Counted from the first letter of the stretch, positions 44,344 to 54,028 are shown. The stretch is 64,000 bases of DNA from an uncultured Maribacter sp. (GCF_947496775.1 NZ_CANMDU010000001.1:496001-560000), one strand, 5' to 3'. The notes: generated from the letters alone by a model not told the origin. A program made the numbers and translations.

Positions 44344-47142
44344 TTATTTTTTTGGTCTTGTTAAATTATTTTTGGTTTTATCAAAAACATAATCTATTAC
44401 TTGTTGATGCCTCATTTTAGAGCGAACAGCACTACCAGCTGCTGGTGCCGCATAAAATCTTCTTGAAGCTACACGAAGTTTTTGGGCTTCGCTAAAATGC
44501 ATCATCATATGACTCCATGCTCCCATATTCCTAGGCTCCTCTTGCGCCCAAACAAAATCATCAGCATTTTTATATTTATCCATTATTGCCTTCATCTGAT
44601 TTTCTGGCAATGGAAACAACTGCTCCACACGCACTAAAGCAACATCTTCTCTATTTTTTGATTCTTTAACCGCCAGTAAATCGTAATAAAATTTACCCAT
44701 ACAGAAAACTACAGATTTCACTTTTTTTACCTCTACACTAGCATCATCAATTACTTCTTGGAAACCACCTGATACAAAATCTTCAATTGGAGATACTGCT
44801 TTAGGATGTCTTAACAAGCTCTTAGGAGTAAAAACAACTAACGGCTTTCTAAACTTAGCTTTCATTTGCCTCCTTAATATATGAAATATTTGTGCAGGTG
44901 TACTCACATCTGCTATATACATATTATCTCTCGCACACAATTGTAAATAACGTTCCATTCTCGCGGAAGAGTGCTCTGCTCCTTGCCCTTCATAACCATG
45001 AGGCAATAACATTACCAATCCGTTTTGCAGTTTCCATTTATCTTCGGCAGCAGAAATATATTGATCCAACATAATTTGCGCTCCATTACTAAAGTCTCCA
45101 AATTGAGCCTCCCAAATGGTTAAAGTGTTGGGGCTAGCCATCGCATAACCATAATCAAAACCGACAACACCGTATTCAGATAATAATGAATTGTATATTT
45201 GAAATTCTCCTTGTTCTTTACCTATTGAGTTAAGAAGTAGAACTTCTTCCTCGCTCTCTTCTACTTTTATCACGGCGTGACGGTGAGAAAAAGTCCCTCT
45301 TTCTACGTCTTGTCCAGACATCCTTACATTAAAACCTTCTTTTAACAGAGAGCCATAAGCTAAAAGCTCACCCATCGCCCAATCTAACTTATTGGTTTCG
45401 AAGAACATTTTATGTCTGTCCTTTATTAGCTTTTCGACTTTTCTTAGGAATTTTTTATCCGAAGGGAGCTCTGTAATAACTTTAGCAATTTCCGAAAGAC
45501 TTTCTTTATTAAAAGCAGTATCTACTTTTTTAAGCATTTCCCACTCCCGAACATTTTCAAATCCGCTCCACTCATCCGCCATAAAAGGAGTGATGATTGT
45601 TTTATCTTCCTTTCTTGAATCTTGCAATTCTTCTTCTAGAGATTCTTTATATTGTTTTTCTAGCCCTTTAACATAACCAGAATCAATAACACCCTGCTCC
45701 ATAAGTTTAGCTGCATATATATCTCTAGGATTTTTATGCTTAGCTATTGTCTTATACAGTTTAGGCTGCGTAAATCGAGGTTCATCTCCTTCATTATGAC
45801 CGTATTTACGGTATCCTAATAAATCGATAAAAACATCTCTACTAAAACGCATTCTATATTCTAATGCAAACAAAAATGCATGTACAACCGCTTCGGCATC
45901 ATCTGCATTAACATGCATTACAGGGCTCAAAGTAACCTTACCTACATCTGTACAATAAGTAGATGATCTAGCGTCCAAATAATTTGTAGTAAAACCAATT
46001 TGGTTATTTACTACTATATGAATTGTTCCTCCTGTTTTATAACCATCTAAAGTAGCCATTTGCACTACTTCATAAACCAATCCTTGCCCAGCAATAGCTG
46101 CATCTCCATGAACAACTATAGGAAGGACTTTAGAAAAATCTTCTTTATATTGGGTATCTTGTTTTGCTCTTGCAATTCCCTCAACTACAGCTCCAACCGT
46201 TTCTAAATGTGATGGATTTGGCGCAATACTCATTTTAATTTTATTGCCATTATCTGACATACGGTCCGATGTCCACCCTAAATGATATTTAACATCACCA
46301 TCAAAAATTTCCTCTTCATAATCTTTACCATCAAACTCACTAAAAATATCTTTAGCTGCTTTACCAAAAATATTGGTTAAAACATTAAGTCTTCCACGGT
46401 GAGCCATTCCCATTACAAATTGTTTTACTCCCATTTCGGCAGCTCTTTCTACTATTGCATCTAAACCAGGGATTAACGATTCATTACCTTCTAAAGAAAA
46501 TCTTTTCTGACCCACATATTTAGTATGCAAAAAACTTTCAAAAGAAACAGCTTGATTCAGTTTCTTTAAAATATGTTTTTTATCCTCATTACTGAGTGCT
46601 GCTCTATTATCGTTAACATTCAGCCAATTTTGAATCCACTCTACACGCTCAGGGTTCCTTATATACATATACTCGACCCCAATAGCATCGCAATAAATAC
46701 TTTTAAGGTGTTTTATTATATCTCTAAGTGTACTTGGACCAATACCAATAACCTCTCCTGCATTAAAAACTGTGCCGAAATCGTTTTCCGAAAGACCAAA
46801 ATTTTCGATATCTAAAGTTGGAGTGTATTTACGTCTTTCCCGAACAGGATTTGTTTCTGTAAACAAATGCCCCCTACCTCTATAACCATTGATTAACCTA
46901 ATAACCTGGAATTCTTTTTGCAAAGTAGTAGGGATTTCCACTTCTTTACCATCAGCTCCTAAAATGGTACCGTTTTCTGATGAAATCTCTAATTCATCAA
47001 TAGCACTTTCCATTCCAAAATCGAAACCTTGAAAAAAAGCTCTCCAACTAGGCTCAATACTATCTGGGCTAACTAAATACTTGTCATATTGCTCTGCAAA
47101 AAAAGATGTATGCACAGCATTTAAAAAGGAATATTTATCCAT
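44344..47142 (-). CDS. sucA: 2-oxoglutarate dehydrogenase E1 component
   Basis: The 932-residue thiamine-diphosphate enzyme decarboxylates 2-oxoglutarate in the TCA cycle. It opens with the E1 N-terminal segment (SFLNAVHTSFFAEQYDKYL). It has QFVMGMAHRGRLNVLTN, the thiamine-binding GDAAIAG...NNQIGF region, FIDLLGYRKYGHNEGDEPRF, and the C-terminal SPKSLLRHP (visible as FTPKSLLRHPKAVSP) and WAQEEPRNMGAW. Length equals the family norm. It is the first gene of sucA-odhB. Confidence 0.97.
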   Translation of the reverse strand: MDKYSFLNAVHTSFFAEQYDKYLVSPDSIEPSWRAFFQGFDFGMESAIDELEISSENGTILGADGKEVEIPTTLQKEFQVIRLINGYRGRGHLFTETNPVRERRKYTPTLDIENFGLSENDFGTVFNAGEVIGIGPSTLRDIIKHLKSIYCDAIGVEYMYIRNPERVEWIQNWLNVNDNRAALSNEDKKHILKKLNQAVSFESFLHTKYVGQKRFSLEGNESLIPGLDAIVERAAEMGVKQFVMGMAHRGRLNVLTNIFGKAAKDIFSEFDGKDYEEEIFDGDVKYHLGWTSDRMSDNGNKIKMSIAPNPSHLETVGAVVEGIARAKQDTQYKEDFSKVLPIVVHGDAAIAGQGLVYEVVQMATLDGYKTGGTIHIVVNNQIGFTTNYLDARSSTYCTDVGKVTLSPVMHVNADDAEAVVHAFLFALEYRMRFSRDVFIDLLGYRKYGHNEGDEPRFTQPKLYKTIAKHKNPRDIYAAKLMEQGVIDSGYVKGLEKQYKESLEEELQDSRKEDKTIITPFMADEWSGFENVREWEMLKKVDTAFNKESLSEIAKVITELPSDKKFLRKVEKLIKDRHKMFFETNKLDWAMGELLAYGSLLKEGFNVRMSGQDVERGTFSHRHAVIKVEESEEEVLLLNSIGKEQGEFQIYNSLLSEYGVVGFDYGYAMASPNTLTIWEAQFGDFSNGAQIMLDQYISAAEDKWKLQNGLVMLLPHGYEGQGAEHSSARMERYLQLCARDNMYIADVSTPAQIFHILRRQMKAKFRKPLVVFTPKSLLRHPKAVSPIEDFVSGGFQEVIDDASVEVKKVKSVVFCMGKFYYDLLAVKESKNREDVALVRVEQLFPLPENQMKAIMDKYKNADDFVWAQEEPRNMGAWSHMMMHFSEAQKLRVASRRFYAAPAAGSAVRSKMRHQQVIDYVFDKTKNNLTRPKK

Positions 47143-47176
47143 TTATTTTTTTCTGTAACTTTAGAATAAATTTTAC

Positions 47177-47184
47177 CAAAAATA
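47177..47184 (-). promoter_or_regulatory. -7 box for sucA-odhB
   Basis: The minus strand reads TATTTTTG (TAnnTTTG), 34 nt before the sucA ATG. No certain -33 element is visible. Confidence 0.5.
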
Positions 47185-47243
47185 CAACTTTTACGATTTC
47201 TAATGGTATCTTAACTAGTAATTCTAGAAATAAATAAACAATT

Positions 47244-47777
47244 ATGACTAAAACCGACAAAACCTTATTAAAAAGCTTTTTTTGCCTTATCTTTTTTGCA
47301 TTAAGCATCAATTTATGCAACTCTCAAAACCTCACTAGTCAAAATTCTTTCTGGAAAAACGTTCAATTTGGTGGTGGTATTGGCCTTGGGTTTTCCAATG
47401 GTGGTTTTAACGGGACTTTATCTCCTAGCGCTCTTTATAATGTAAATCGCTATATTTCCACTGGAATTAGCTTGAATATAAATTACGCCAAATACGATTT
47501 CAATAAATTATTTGCATACGGAGGAAGTATTCTTACACTTTACAATCCTACATCTTTTTTACAACTATCTGGCGAATTAGAGCAATTACGAATTAACGAA
47601 ACTTTAGATTTAGTTTCTGGGACTATAAAAAATAATTATTGGTCACCAGCTTTATTCTTGGGTGCGGGTTACAGAAGCAACAATATTACTTTTGGCATTA
47701 GATACGATGTGCTTCATGACAAAAACAAAAGTATTTATGCAGATGCTTGGATGCCTTTTGTAAGAGTATATTTTTAA
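47244..47777 (+). CDS. Small outer-membrane beta-barrel protein (not a decarboxylase)
   Basis: This 177-residue protein has a signal peptide (ending near CNSQN) and repeated amphipathic strands: VQFGGGIGLGFSNGGF, ISTGISLNINYAKYD, LFLGAGYRSNNITFGIRYDVL. It ends MPFVRVYF with a C-terminal Phe, as in small barrels. It is divergent from sucA with about 100 bp between start codons. Orthologs in this position are often labelled alpha-ketoglutarate decarboxylase in databases, probably because of adjacency; nothing in the sequence supports that enzyme. Confidence 0.78.
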   Translation: MTKTDKTLLKSFFCLIFFALSINLCNSQNLTSQNSFWKNVQFGGGIGLGFSNGGFNGTLSPSALYNVNRYISTGISLNINYAKYDFNKLFAYGGSILTLYNPTSFLQLSGELEQLRINETLDLVSGTIKNNYWSPALFLGAGYRSNNITFGIRYDVLHDKNKSIYADAWMPFVRVYF

Positions 47778-48125
47778 TTACCTGTACTTTTCTTTTAACC
47801 TGACTTTTTGCAACTCCCTCTTTATAATTAAAAAACAAACCTGCTCTGCAATATCTACAGCATCCGTTACTTTTATTTCTTTAAAAGCTTTTTCAGGCAC
47901 ATCTACAACATATAACAGATTAAGATACTTATCAAATTTTTCTAAGATTAAAACATAGATTTTTTCATGTAATAACGCTATCAAGTTTATAGGCTCCACT
48001 TTTAATGAAATTTCTAAATCTATATTTGCTAGGATAAAATCTTTCTTTATTTGTTCTACTAAATTAATATACAATTTTTCTGAAATTGCCTCCCCAACAA
48101 GCTCTTTTATATTCTTAAATTTCAT
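47778..48125 (-). CDS. Small hypothetical protein
   Basis: This 115-residue soluble protein is rich in Lys, Glu, Leu and Ile and is predicted mainly helical (NLVEQIKKDFILANIDLEI, EKAFKEIKVTDAVDIAEQV, LIIKRELQKVRLKEKYR). No domain is recognised. The start at 48125 is chosen over the ATG at 48149 because it opens with a normal MKFKNIKELV helix; both are possible. It abuts the convergent beta-barrel gene with no gap and lies downstream of the amidohydrolase on the same strand. Confidence 0.55.
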   Translation of the reverse strand: MKFKNIKELVGEAISEKLYINLVEQIKKDFILANIDLEISLKVEPINLIALLHEKIYVLILEKFDKYLNLLYVVDVPEKAFKEIKVTDAVDIAEQVCFLIIKRELQKVRLKEKYR

Positions 48126-48165
48126 ACTCCCAATAGACCCAAAAGTCAAATAGTCAAATAGTCTT

Positions 48166-49440
48166 TTACCTTTTATAAACCACGCCTTCTTTCATAACAA
48201 AAGAAACCTTTTCTACAGTATGTATATCATTAAAGGGGTTATTATCTACCGCAATAATGTCTGCAACGAACCCTTCCTTAATTTGCCCTATTTTATCCTC
48301 TACCCCTAATAGTTTAGCGTTTGTAATAGTAGCTGATTTAAGCGCTTCTTTAATTGGCATTCCTACTTCAACCATATACCCGAATTCTTTTGCATTAAGA
48401 CCATGCGGAAAAACACCTGCATCCGTACCAAAAGCAATTGGCACTCCTTTTTTATATGCCCTCTTAAACATATCTTGAATCAATGGACCAATAGCTGCAG
48501 CTTTTTGCGCAACAATTTCTGGAAAAAAACCTTGTATTTTAGCTTTTTCTGCTACTTGTTTCCCTGCAGTTATCGTTGGAACCAAATACGTATTATACTG
48601 CTTCATTAATTCCATGGTTTCGTCACTCATCATGGTTCCATGTTCTATAGTTTTTATCCCTCCAAGAATTGCTCTTTGCATTCCTTCATCACCATGGGCA
48701 TGTGCAGCTGTTAACATACCGTAGTCTTTTGCCGTTTCCGTAATTGCTTTTATTTCCTCTATTGTAAATTGAGGATTATGACCACTTTTAGCCACACTAA
48801 GAACTCCCCCAGTAGCTGTTATTTTTATAACATCTGCACCATCTTTATATCTTTGTCTGACTGCTTTTTTACCATCTTCCGGAGAGTTAACCACCCCTTC
48901 TTTAGGGCCAGGGTTCCCCATTAGCTCCTTCTTCATCCCATTGGTTGGGTCCGCATGACCTCCAGTTGTAGCAATTGCTTTACCCGCAGTAAAAATTCTT
49001 GGTCCAACAACCAATCCCTTATCAATAGCATTTCTTAAAGCTATATTTACTCCAGTTCCTCCTAAATCTCTAACCGTAGTAAATCCCGCCATTAATGTTC
49101 TCTTAGCATAAACAGTAGACTCAAAAGCAACATCCGCCTCATTATCAGTAAATCGTTTGGTATACGTTTTCGGCCCTGACTCTTGCTCAATATGCACATG
49201 CATATCTATAAAACCAGGAAGAACAACTTTTGTTTTTAAATCGATTACAATATCTTCATTAGTTCCCGATGTAAATCCGTTATCAATAGTTTTAATCCTA
49301 TCTCCCGACACAACAATAGTTTTTTCTAAAATAGATTTACCATTAGCTACATCTATAATTGTTCCACATTGAATATAGGTGTCTTGCGCCGTAATTGTAT
49401 ATACAGATAATAAAAGAAAAATATGAAGTATGTTTCGCAT
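48166..49440 (-). CDS. Secreted amidohydrolase family protein
   Basis: This 424-residue enzyme has a signal peptide ending near ITAQ. An amidohydrolase TIM-barrel follows with VVLPGFIDMHVHIEQE (HxH metal site), the lysine-containing VIKITATGGV, AAHAHGDEGM, IEHGTMMS and FGTDAGVFPHG (catalytic Asp). Family members act as peptidases or amidases (Xaa-Pro dipeptidase-like or imidazolonepropionase-like), so the exact substrate is uncertain. The hydrophobic start and the lack of downstream Tat motifs point to export by Sec. It is preceded by the galE terminator and followed by a small hypothetical gene. Confidence 0.88.
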   Translation of the reverse strand: MRNILHIFLLLSVYTITAQDTYIQCGTIIDVANGKSILEKTIVVSGDRIKTIDNGFTSGTNEDIVIDLKTKVVLPGFIDMHVHIEQESGPKTYTKRFTDNEADVAFESTVYAKRTLMAGFTTVRDLGGTGVNIALRNAIDKGLVVGPRIFTAGKAIATTGGHADPTNGMKKELMGNPGPKEGVVNSPEDGKKAVRQRYKDGADVIKITATGGVLSVAKSGHNPQFTIEEIKAITETAKDYGMLTAAHAHGDEGMQRAILGGIKTIEHGTMMSDETMELMKQYNTYLVPTITAGKQVAEKAKIQGFFPEIVAQKAAAIGPLIQDMFKRAYKKGVPIAFGTDAGVFPHGLNAKEFGYMVEVGMPIKEALKSATITNAKLLGVEDKIGQIKEGFVADIIAVDNNPFNDIHTVEKVSFVMKEGVVYKR

Positions 49441-49454
49441 AATAAAAAAGGTAT

Positions 49455-49496
49455 AAAAATTAGTCAGGGGAAATATACTAATATTTCCCCTGACTT
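49455..49496. terminator. Terminator after galE, likely bidirectional
   Basis: The 14-bp stem AGTCAGGGGAAATA/TATTTCCCCTGACT (49461-49474 and 49481-49494) has a 6-nt loop. It has a plus-side TTCTTTTTTTATT and a minus-side AATTTTTAT. On the minus strand it lies after galE. Confidence 0.85.
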
Positions 49497-49525
49497 TCTT
49501 TTTTATTATAAACTTAGCAAAGTTC

Positions 49526-50542
49526 TTAACTTCTTATTTTCTCTTCCCAGTCCCAAGCCGATTTCATAGCTTCGTCTAAGGAGTATTGAGACTTCCAACC
49601 TAACACTTCATTAGCCTTTGTAGTATCTGCATAAGCGGAAGTAATATCTCCTGCTCTTCTATCCACTATTTTATAATTTAATTTTTTACCAGAAACTCTC
49701 TCAAAACTTTGGATTACCTCTAATACAGTACTTCCTTTTCCCGTACCTACATTAAATACTTCGTAGTTCTCTGTATTTTTACCTTCTAGTAATCTTTTTA
49801 GAGCTAAAACATGTGCTTTTGCCAAATCTACTACATATATATAATCTCTTACACATGTGCCATCTGGTGTAGGATAATCATCCCCAAAAACAGACAATTC
49901 CTCACGAAGCCCTGCTCCTGTTTGCGTAATAAAAGGCACTAAATTTTGTGGAACTCCAATTGGTAATTCCCCTATTTGCACACTTGGGTGCGCTCCCATT
50001 GGATTAAAATAGCGCAATGCAATAGCATTAAGGTTTGCATTTACTTTACAGGTGTCTGCAATTATTTCTTCTCCCATTTGCTTAGTATTACCATAAGGAG
50101 ATTCCGCTTGTTTTACCGGAGCACTTTCCGTTATCGGCATTTTATCTGCTTGTCCATATACTGTACATGAAGAACTAAAAATAAAACTAGCCTTATTTTT
50201 AGCTGCTAATTCTTTTAAAAGATATACTAGTGTTCCAATGTTGTTTTCATAATAAAGTAATGGCTTCTCAACACTTTCTCCAACCGCCTTAGACGCTGCA
50301 AAATGAATAACACCTTGAACGTCTGCATGACGTTTAAAAAAATCTTCAACTTTAGATCTCTCTTTCAGATCAATTTTTTCAAACAATGGTGTTTTTCCCG
50401 AAATAGAAGTAATTCCGTCTAAAACTTTTTCCGAAGAGTTAGAACAGTCATCTATAATAACAACCTCATAACCTTCATTTTGTAATTCTACTACAGTATG
50501 TGACCCGATAAACCCAAGACCTCCAGTAACTAGTATTTTCAT
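49526..50542 (-). CDS. galE: UDP-glucose 4-epimerase
   Basis: This 338-residue short-chain dehydrogenase-fold enzyme interconverts UDP-glucose and UDP-galactose for envelope sugars. It shows the NAD-binding GGLGFIGSHTVVEL, the catalytic region SSSCTVYGQ and the YGNTK (YxxxK) pair, and the FNPMGAHPS and NVGTGKGSTVLEV segments. Length is typical. It follows the DegT-type aminotransferase gene by 54 bp on the same strand and ends at a terminator. Confidence 0.95.
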   Translation of the reverse strand: MKILVTGGLGFIGSHTVVELQNEGYEVVIIDDCSNSSEKVLDGITSISGKTPLFEKIDLKERSKVEDFFKRHADVQGVIHFAASKAVGESVEKPLLYYENNIGTLVYLLKELAAKNKASFIFSSSCTVYGQADKMPITESAPVKQAESPYGNTKQMGEEIIADTCKVNANLNAIALRYFNPMGAHPSVQIGELPIGVPQNLVPFITQTGAGLREELSVFGDDYPTPDGTCVRDYIYVVDLAKAHVLALKRLLEGKNTENYEVFNVGTGKGSTVLEVIQSFERVSGKKLNYKIVDRRAGDITSAYADTTKANEVLGWKSQYSLDEAMKSAWDWEEKIRS

Positions 50543-50596
50543 TTATTTTTATTTTATGGTAACGTTTAGAATTTGCAATAGTAAAACCTATATTTT

Positions 50597-51745
50597 TTAT
50601 CCGTTAACAAAATCGATAAGCGTATTCGTTATATAGGTTATCTGCTCATCATCTAACTCTGTATGCATTGGCAAAGAAATAACTTCTTCTACCAGTTGAT
50701 TTGTCACAGGAAAATTCTCTTCCAAATATCTTTCATCTACATACGCCTTTTGCTTATGTAAAGGAATAGGATAATAAACACCACAAGGAATATCTTTTTC
50801 GCTAAGGTGCTCTACTAATGCATCTCTTTTTCCGTTAGTTATTCTTAATGTATATTGATGAAAAACATGATTATCATAGGAATCATTCCCTTTTGTTTGA
50901 GCCATTTTAGGCACAACAATATTCGACTGCCCCTCAAAAGCTTTTGAATATTTACTAGCAGATACTCTTCTACTAGTGCAGTACTGATTTAACTTAGGTA
51001 ATTTTGCGCTTAACACCGCTGCCTGAATAGAATCTAAACGAGAATTTACACCAACAACATCATGGTGATACCTCTCGTACATGCCATGATTTACAATTCC
51101 TCTTAAGGTATGAGCCAAGGCGTCATCATTTGTAAAGATTGCTCCCCCATCCCCATAACATCCTAAATTTTTCGACGGGAAGAAACTAGTAGAACCTACG
51201 TGACCTATTGTCCCCGCTTTTTGTTTACTGCCATCTTTAAATTTATAATCCGCTCCAATTGCTTGTGCATTATCTTCAATTACAAAAAGGTTATGTTTTT
51301 TTGCTATATCTAGTATAACATCCATATTAGCACATTGTCCAAACAAATGTACAGGAACAATCGCTTTTGTTTTAGGTGTAATCGCCTTTTCTATAGCCAC
51401 TGGATCTATATTAAAAGTATCTAGCTCCACATCTACCAAAACTGGCGTTAATTGTAATAAACCAATAACCTCAACAGTTGCTGCAAAAGTAAAATCAGCG
51501 GTTATAACTTCATCTCCAGGTTTTAAACCTAAACCCATCATGGCAATCTGTAAAGCATCTGTACCATTAGCACATGGAATTACATGTTTAACCCCCAAAT
51601 AATCTTCTAGTTCTTTTTGGAAAGCATGCACATGGGGTCCATTAATATATGTAGAAGATTCTAAAATTTGGGTAATGGAAGTATTTACTTGCTCTTTAAG
51701 AGATTGGTATTGCCCTTGAAGGTCAACCATCTGAATTTTTCTCAT
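50597..51745 (-). CDS. DegT/DnrJ/EryC1 family sugar aminotransferase
   Basis: This 382-residue PLP-dependent aminotransferase of the VioA/ArnB/WbpE-like group puts an amino group on nucleotide sugars. The PLP lysine lies in STSFFPSKNLGCYGDGGA, with DNAQAIGADY (PLP-binding Asp) and the GTDALQIAMMGLGLKPGDEVI segment. Product sugar is not certain, but 3-amino types are common in this group. It is adjacent to galE and divergent from waaA, an arrangement that points to surface polysaccharide or LPS synthesis. Confidence 0.93.
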   Translation of the reverse strand: MRKIQMVDLQGQYQSLKEQVNTSITQILESSTYINGPHVHAFQKELEDYLGVKHVIPCANGTDALQIAMMGLGLKPGDEVITADFTFAATVEVIGLLQLTPVLVDVELDTFNIDPVAIEKAITPKTKAIVPVHLFGQCANMDVILDIAKKHNLFVIEDNAQAIGADYKFKDGSKQKAGTIGHVGSTSFFPSKNLGCYGDGGAIFTNDDALAHTLRGIVNHGMYERYHHDVVGVNSRLDSIQAAVLSAKLPKLNQYCTSRRVSASKYSKAFEGQSNIVVPKMAQTKGNDSYDNHVFHQYTLRITNGKRDALVEHLSEKDIPCGVYYPIPLHKQKAYVDERYLEENFPVTNQLVEEVISLPMHTELDDEQITYITNTLIDFVNG

Positions 51746-51841
51746 TTTGCTCTTATATAAGTGTGTAAAATTACAAAATTAAGGGAGCGTAACCAATGAT
51801 TTTATAGAAAGAAACGTATTTTAGCATTAAACCAAAAATAG

Positions 51842-53077
51842 GTGTATTTTTTCTATAACACTATAATATCAGTTGCAGCTATATTACTTAGAGTAATAGC
51901 TCTTTTTAGTCCTAAGATTTCTCTGTTTGTTAAGGGGCGTAAAGACGTTTTTTCCGCACTAAGGAAAAACATATCTGCATTAGACAAAACTATTTGGATT
52001 CATGTCGCTTCTCTTGGAGAATTTGAGCAAGGCCTACCTGTAATAGAAAAACTAAAATCTATTTATCCTAAATATAAAATCTTAATAACTTTCTTCTCCC
52101 CATCTGGCTATGAGGTAAAAAAAAATACAACAGCGGGCGACATTGTAACTTATTTACCACTAGACACTAAGAAAAATGTATTACAATTCTTAAATACAGT
52201 TCAACCGGAGCTAGCAATTTTTGTAAAGTACGAGGTATGGCCTAATTATTTGAGAGAACTTCAAAAAAGAAAAATACCAACAATACTACTCTCCGCTATT
52301 TTTAAAAAGGAACATATTTATTTTAAAACCTATGGCGGTTTTATGCGCAAAACACTTTCTAAGTTCACGCATATTTTTGTGCAAAATGATACTTCCAAAG
52401 AATTACTTGACACCATAAACTATGAAAATGTAAGTATTAGTGGAGACACAAGGTTCGATAGGGTTGCCGAAATTCTAAGAAGAGACAACTCTTTAGATTT
52501 CATTTCTAATTTTAAGGGGGCTTCTAAATGTTTTATAACAGGTAGTTCTTGGCCTGAAGATGAAGCAATAATTACACCATACATTAATCAATGCAGCAGG
52601 AATGTAAAATATATTATTGCTCCGCATAACATTAAAGCTGATCATATTTTAGCATTAAAAACCTCTATTAACAAAGCAGTTATTTGCTATTCCGAAATAC
52701 AAAATAAAAATATTGCGGATTACGATGTACTAATAATAGACACCATTGGTTTATTAACCAAAATATACAGTTACGCTGAAATAACCTATGTAGGTGGGGG
52801 CTTCTCTACTGGTTTACACAATACTTTGGAACCTGCTGTTTTTGGTGTTCCGGTTATTATTGGCCCTAATTTTTCTGGATTTAAAGAAGCGGAAGATTTG
52901 GTGAAATTAAAAGGAGTTTTACCCGTTAGCAGTACGTCTGAGTTTGAAAAACTAATGAATAAATTTCTTGAAGATTCTGACTTTCTTAAAACCACCAGTA
53001 CCATTAACAAAAATTATGTTCAGAATAATACTGGTGCTAGCATCCAAATACTAGATTACATCCGTACTTTATTATAA
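51842..53077 (+). CDS. waaA: Kdo transferase (lipid A core glycosyltransferase)
   Basis: This 411-residue GT-B-fold enzyme transfers Kdo to lipid A (GT30). It has an N-terminal membrane anchor (about 5-28), WIHVASLGEFEQGLPVIE, LITFFSPSGYE, VKYEVWPNYLREL, FITGSSWPEDEAI, and the C-terminal FGVPVIIGPNFSGFKEAEDL. The start codon is GTG, since no ATG precedes the conserved anchor; MYFFYNTIISV fits the family start. The small lipoprotein gene follows after 18 bp and may be co-transcribed. Confidence 0.94.
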   Translation: MYFFYNTIISVAAILLRVIALFSPKISLFVKGRKDVFSALRKNISALDKTIWIHVASLGEFEQGLPVIEKLKSIYPKYKILITFFSPSGYEVKKNTTAGDIVTYLPLDTKKNVLQFLNTVQPELAIFVKYEVWPNYLRELQKRKIPTILLSAIFKKEHIYFKTYGGFMRKTLSKFTHIFVQNDTSKELLDTINYENVSISGDTRFDRVAEILRRDNSLDFISNFKGASKCFITGSSWPEDEAIITPYINQCSRNVKYIIAPHNIKADHILALKTSINKAVICYSEIQNKNIADYDVLIIDTIGLLTKIYSYAEITYVGGGFSTGLHNTLEPAVFGVPVIIGPNFSGFKEAEDLVKLKGVLPVSSTSEFEKLMNKFLEDSDFLKTTSTINKNYVQNNTGASIQILDYIRTLL

Positions 53078-53095
53078 CAATCTATTCCATTACAT

Positions 53096-53332
53096 ATGAA
53101 ATTGCCCCAAACTTTCATTGTTCTGGTTTTGGGAATACTTTGTTTTTTTTCTTGCAAAAAAGACATCCGCAAAGGCTTACCCCAAAAACAAGAACAAAAC
53201 AACATTACAGATTCTCTAAAGACTGCTCCTAAAAAACAACAACCTGTTCCTTATTTTCCTAAAACGACCCCCATTAAAAAGAAAGAGACCACCAAAAGTG
53301 ACACTTTAAAACCGAGGTTTGCTACACCTTAA
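53096..53332 (+). CDS. Small lipoprotein of unknown function
   Basis: This 78-residue protein starts with a lipoprotein signal (lipobox CFFSC, Cys19). A short, highly charged and Pro/Lys/Thr-rich disordered tail follows (EQNNITDSLKTAPKKQQPV). No domain is recognised. It directly follows waaA. Confidence 0.6.
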   Translation: MKLPQTFIVLVLGILCFFSCKKDIRKGLPQKQEQNNITDSLKTAPKKQQPVPYFPKTTPIKKKETTKSDTLKPRFATP

Positions 53333-53531
53333 GCCAATACATTATTGCAAATAATTGATTTTTATTTCAATTTTAAAATCATGGATTAGCTTCGCAAAAA
53401 TACCATTTTAACGAAAAAACAAGCATTTCAACGAGACAAAATACTGTAAATTAAGTATTTAATCGAAATCCCCTATGAATTTTGAGGTTATACAAAACTA
53501 AAATCTTACATTGTAATAAATAAATAATATT
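53333..53531. other. Intergenic region without a supported gene
   Basis: This A/T-rich stretch lies between the lipoprotein and the 42-aa gene. Only a weak TTTTG/TACATTG arrangement near 53479-53513 hints at a promoter for the small gene; spacing is imperfect. Confidence 0.4.
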
Positions 53532-53660
53532 ATGGAACAGGAAATTACATTCGGTGTAAAATTACTGAACGGATTCCTAGGTATTACCGTAATCGCTTTA
53601 GTAGGTGTTTTGATATCTGTAGCATTATGTCTTATTCTTTGGTCCGTTGGTATTTTGTAA
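53532..53660 (+). CDS. 42-residue single-TM membrane peptide
   Basis: The short frame ATG...TAA encodes MEQEITFGVKLLNGFLGITV (start) followed by a long hydrophobic stretch ending SVGIL, giving one membrane segment (about 14-38). It has its own A/T-rich leader and is followed after 68 bp by a good intrinsic terminator, which suggests a real transcription unit. No family is recognised. It could be a small regulatory or assembly peptide of the inner membrane. Confidence 0.55.
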   Translation: MEQEITFGVKLLNGFLGITVIALVGVLISVALCLILWSVGIL

Positions 53661-53727
53661 CCACAAAAGAGCTGATTTCCCCAAATTGACTTCCTATTTA
53701 TTGTTTAAAATTTAATTTTGACAAGCC

Positions 53728-53757
53728 AAAAAGCTCCTTAAAAAAGGAGCTTTTGTT
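53728..53757 (+). terminator. Terminator after the 42-aa gene
   Basis: The 11-bp stem AAAAGCTCCTT/AAGGAGCTTTT (53729-53739 and 53744-53754) has a 4-nt loop and is followed by GTTTTATAT. Confidence 0.85.
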
Positions 53758-53824
53758 TTATATAATATAGCACACTAAACTTCTATTAGACAAACCAAAC
53801 AGATAGTACATAATATAAGGCAAA

Positions 53825-54028
53825 TTAAAAATCTTCAAGGTCTTCTTTATTTTCTACTCTTTTCTTTATAGCTTCAAAAACACTAATCCATTTATCATCT
53901 AAAGAGATATCCTTATCTATTAAATTCTTTATATAACTTTCTACACTATCTTCTTTATTCTGCTGAATTAATGAATCTATCCAATTACTTTGTTTTACCG
54001 ATAATTCAATTGTAATCTTTTTTCTCAC
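53825..54028 (-). CDS. Small ribbon-helix-helix-like protein
   Basis: This protein has about 67 residues if read from the GTG at 54028. The segment RKKITIELSVKQSNWIDSLIQ and the following SVESYIKNLIDKDI resemble the strand-helix-helix pattern of CopG/ParD-type regulators or antitoxins. There is no ATG; a TTG at 54070 would give 81 residues with an odd N-terminus, so the start is uncertain. No toxin gene is downstream. It lies behind the MarR gene on the same strand (51 bp). Confidence 0.4.
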   Translation of the reverse strand: MRKKITIELSVKQSNWIDSLIQQNKEDSVESYIKNLIDKDISLDDKWISVFEAIKKRVENKEDLEDF

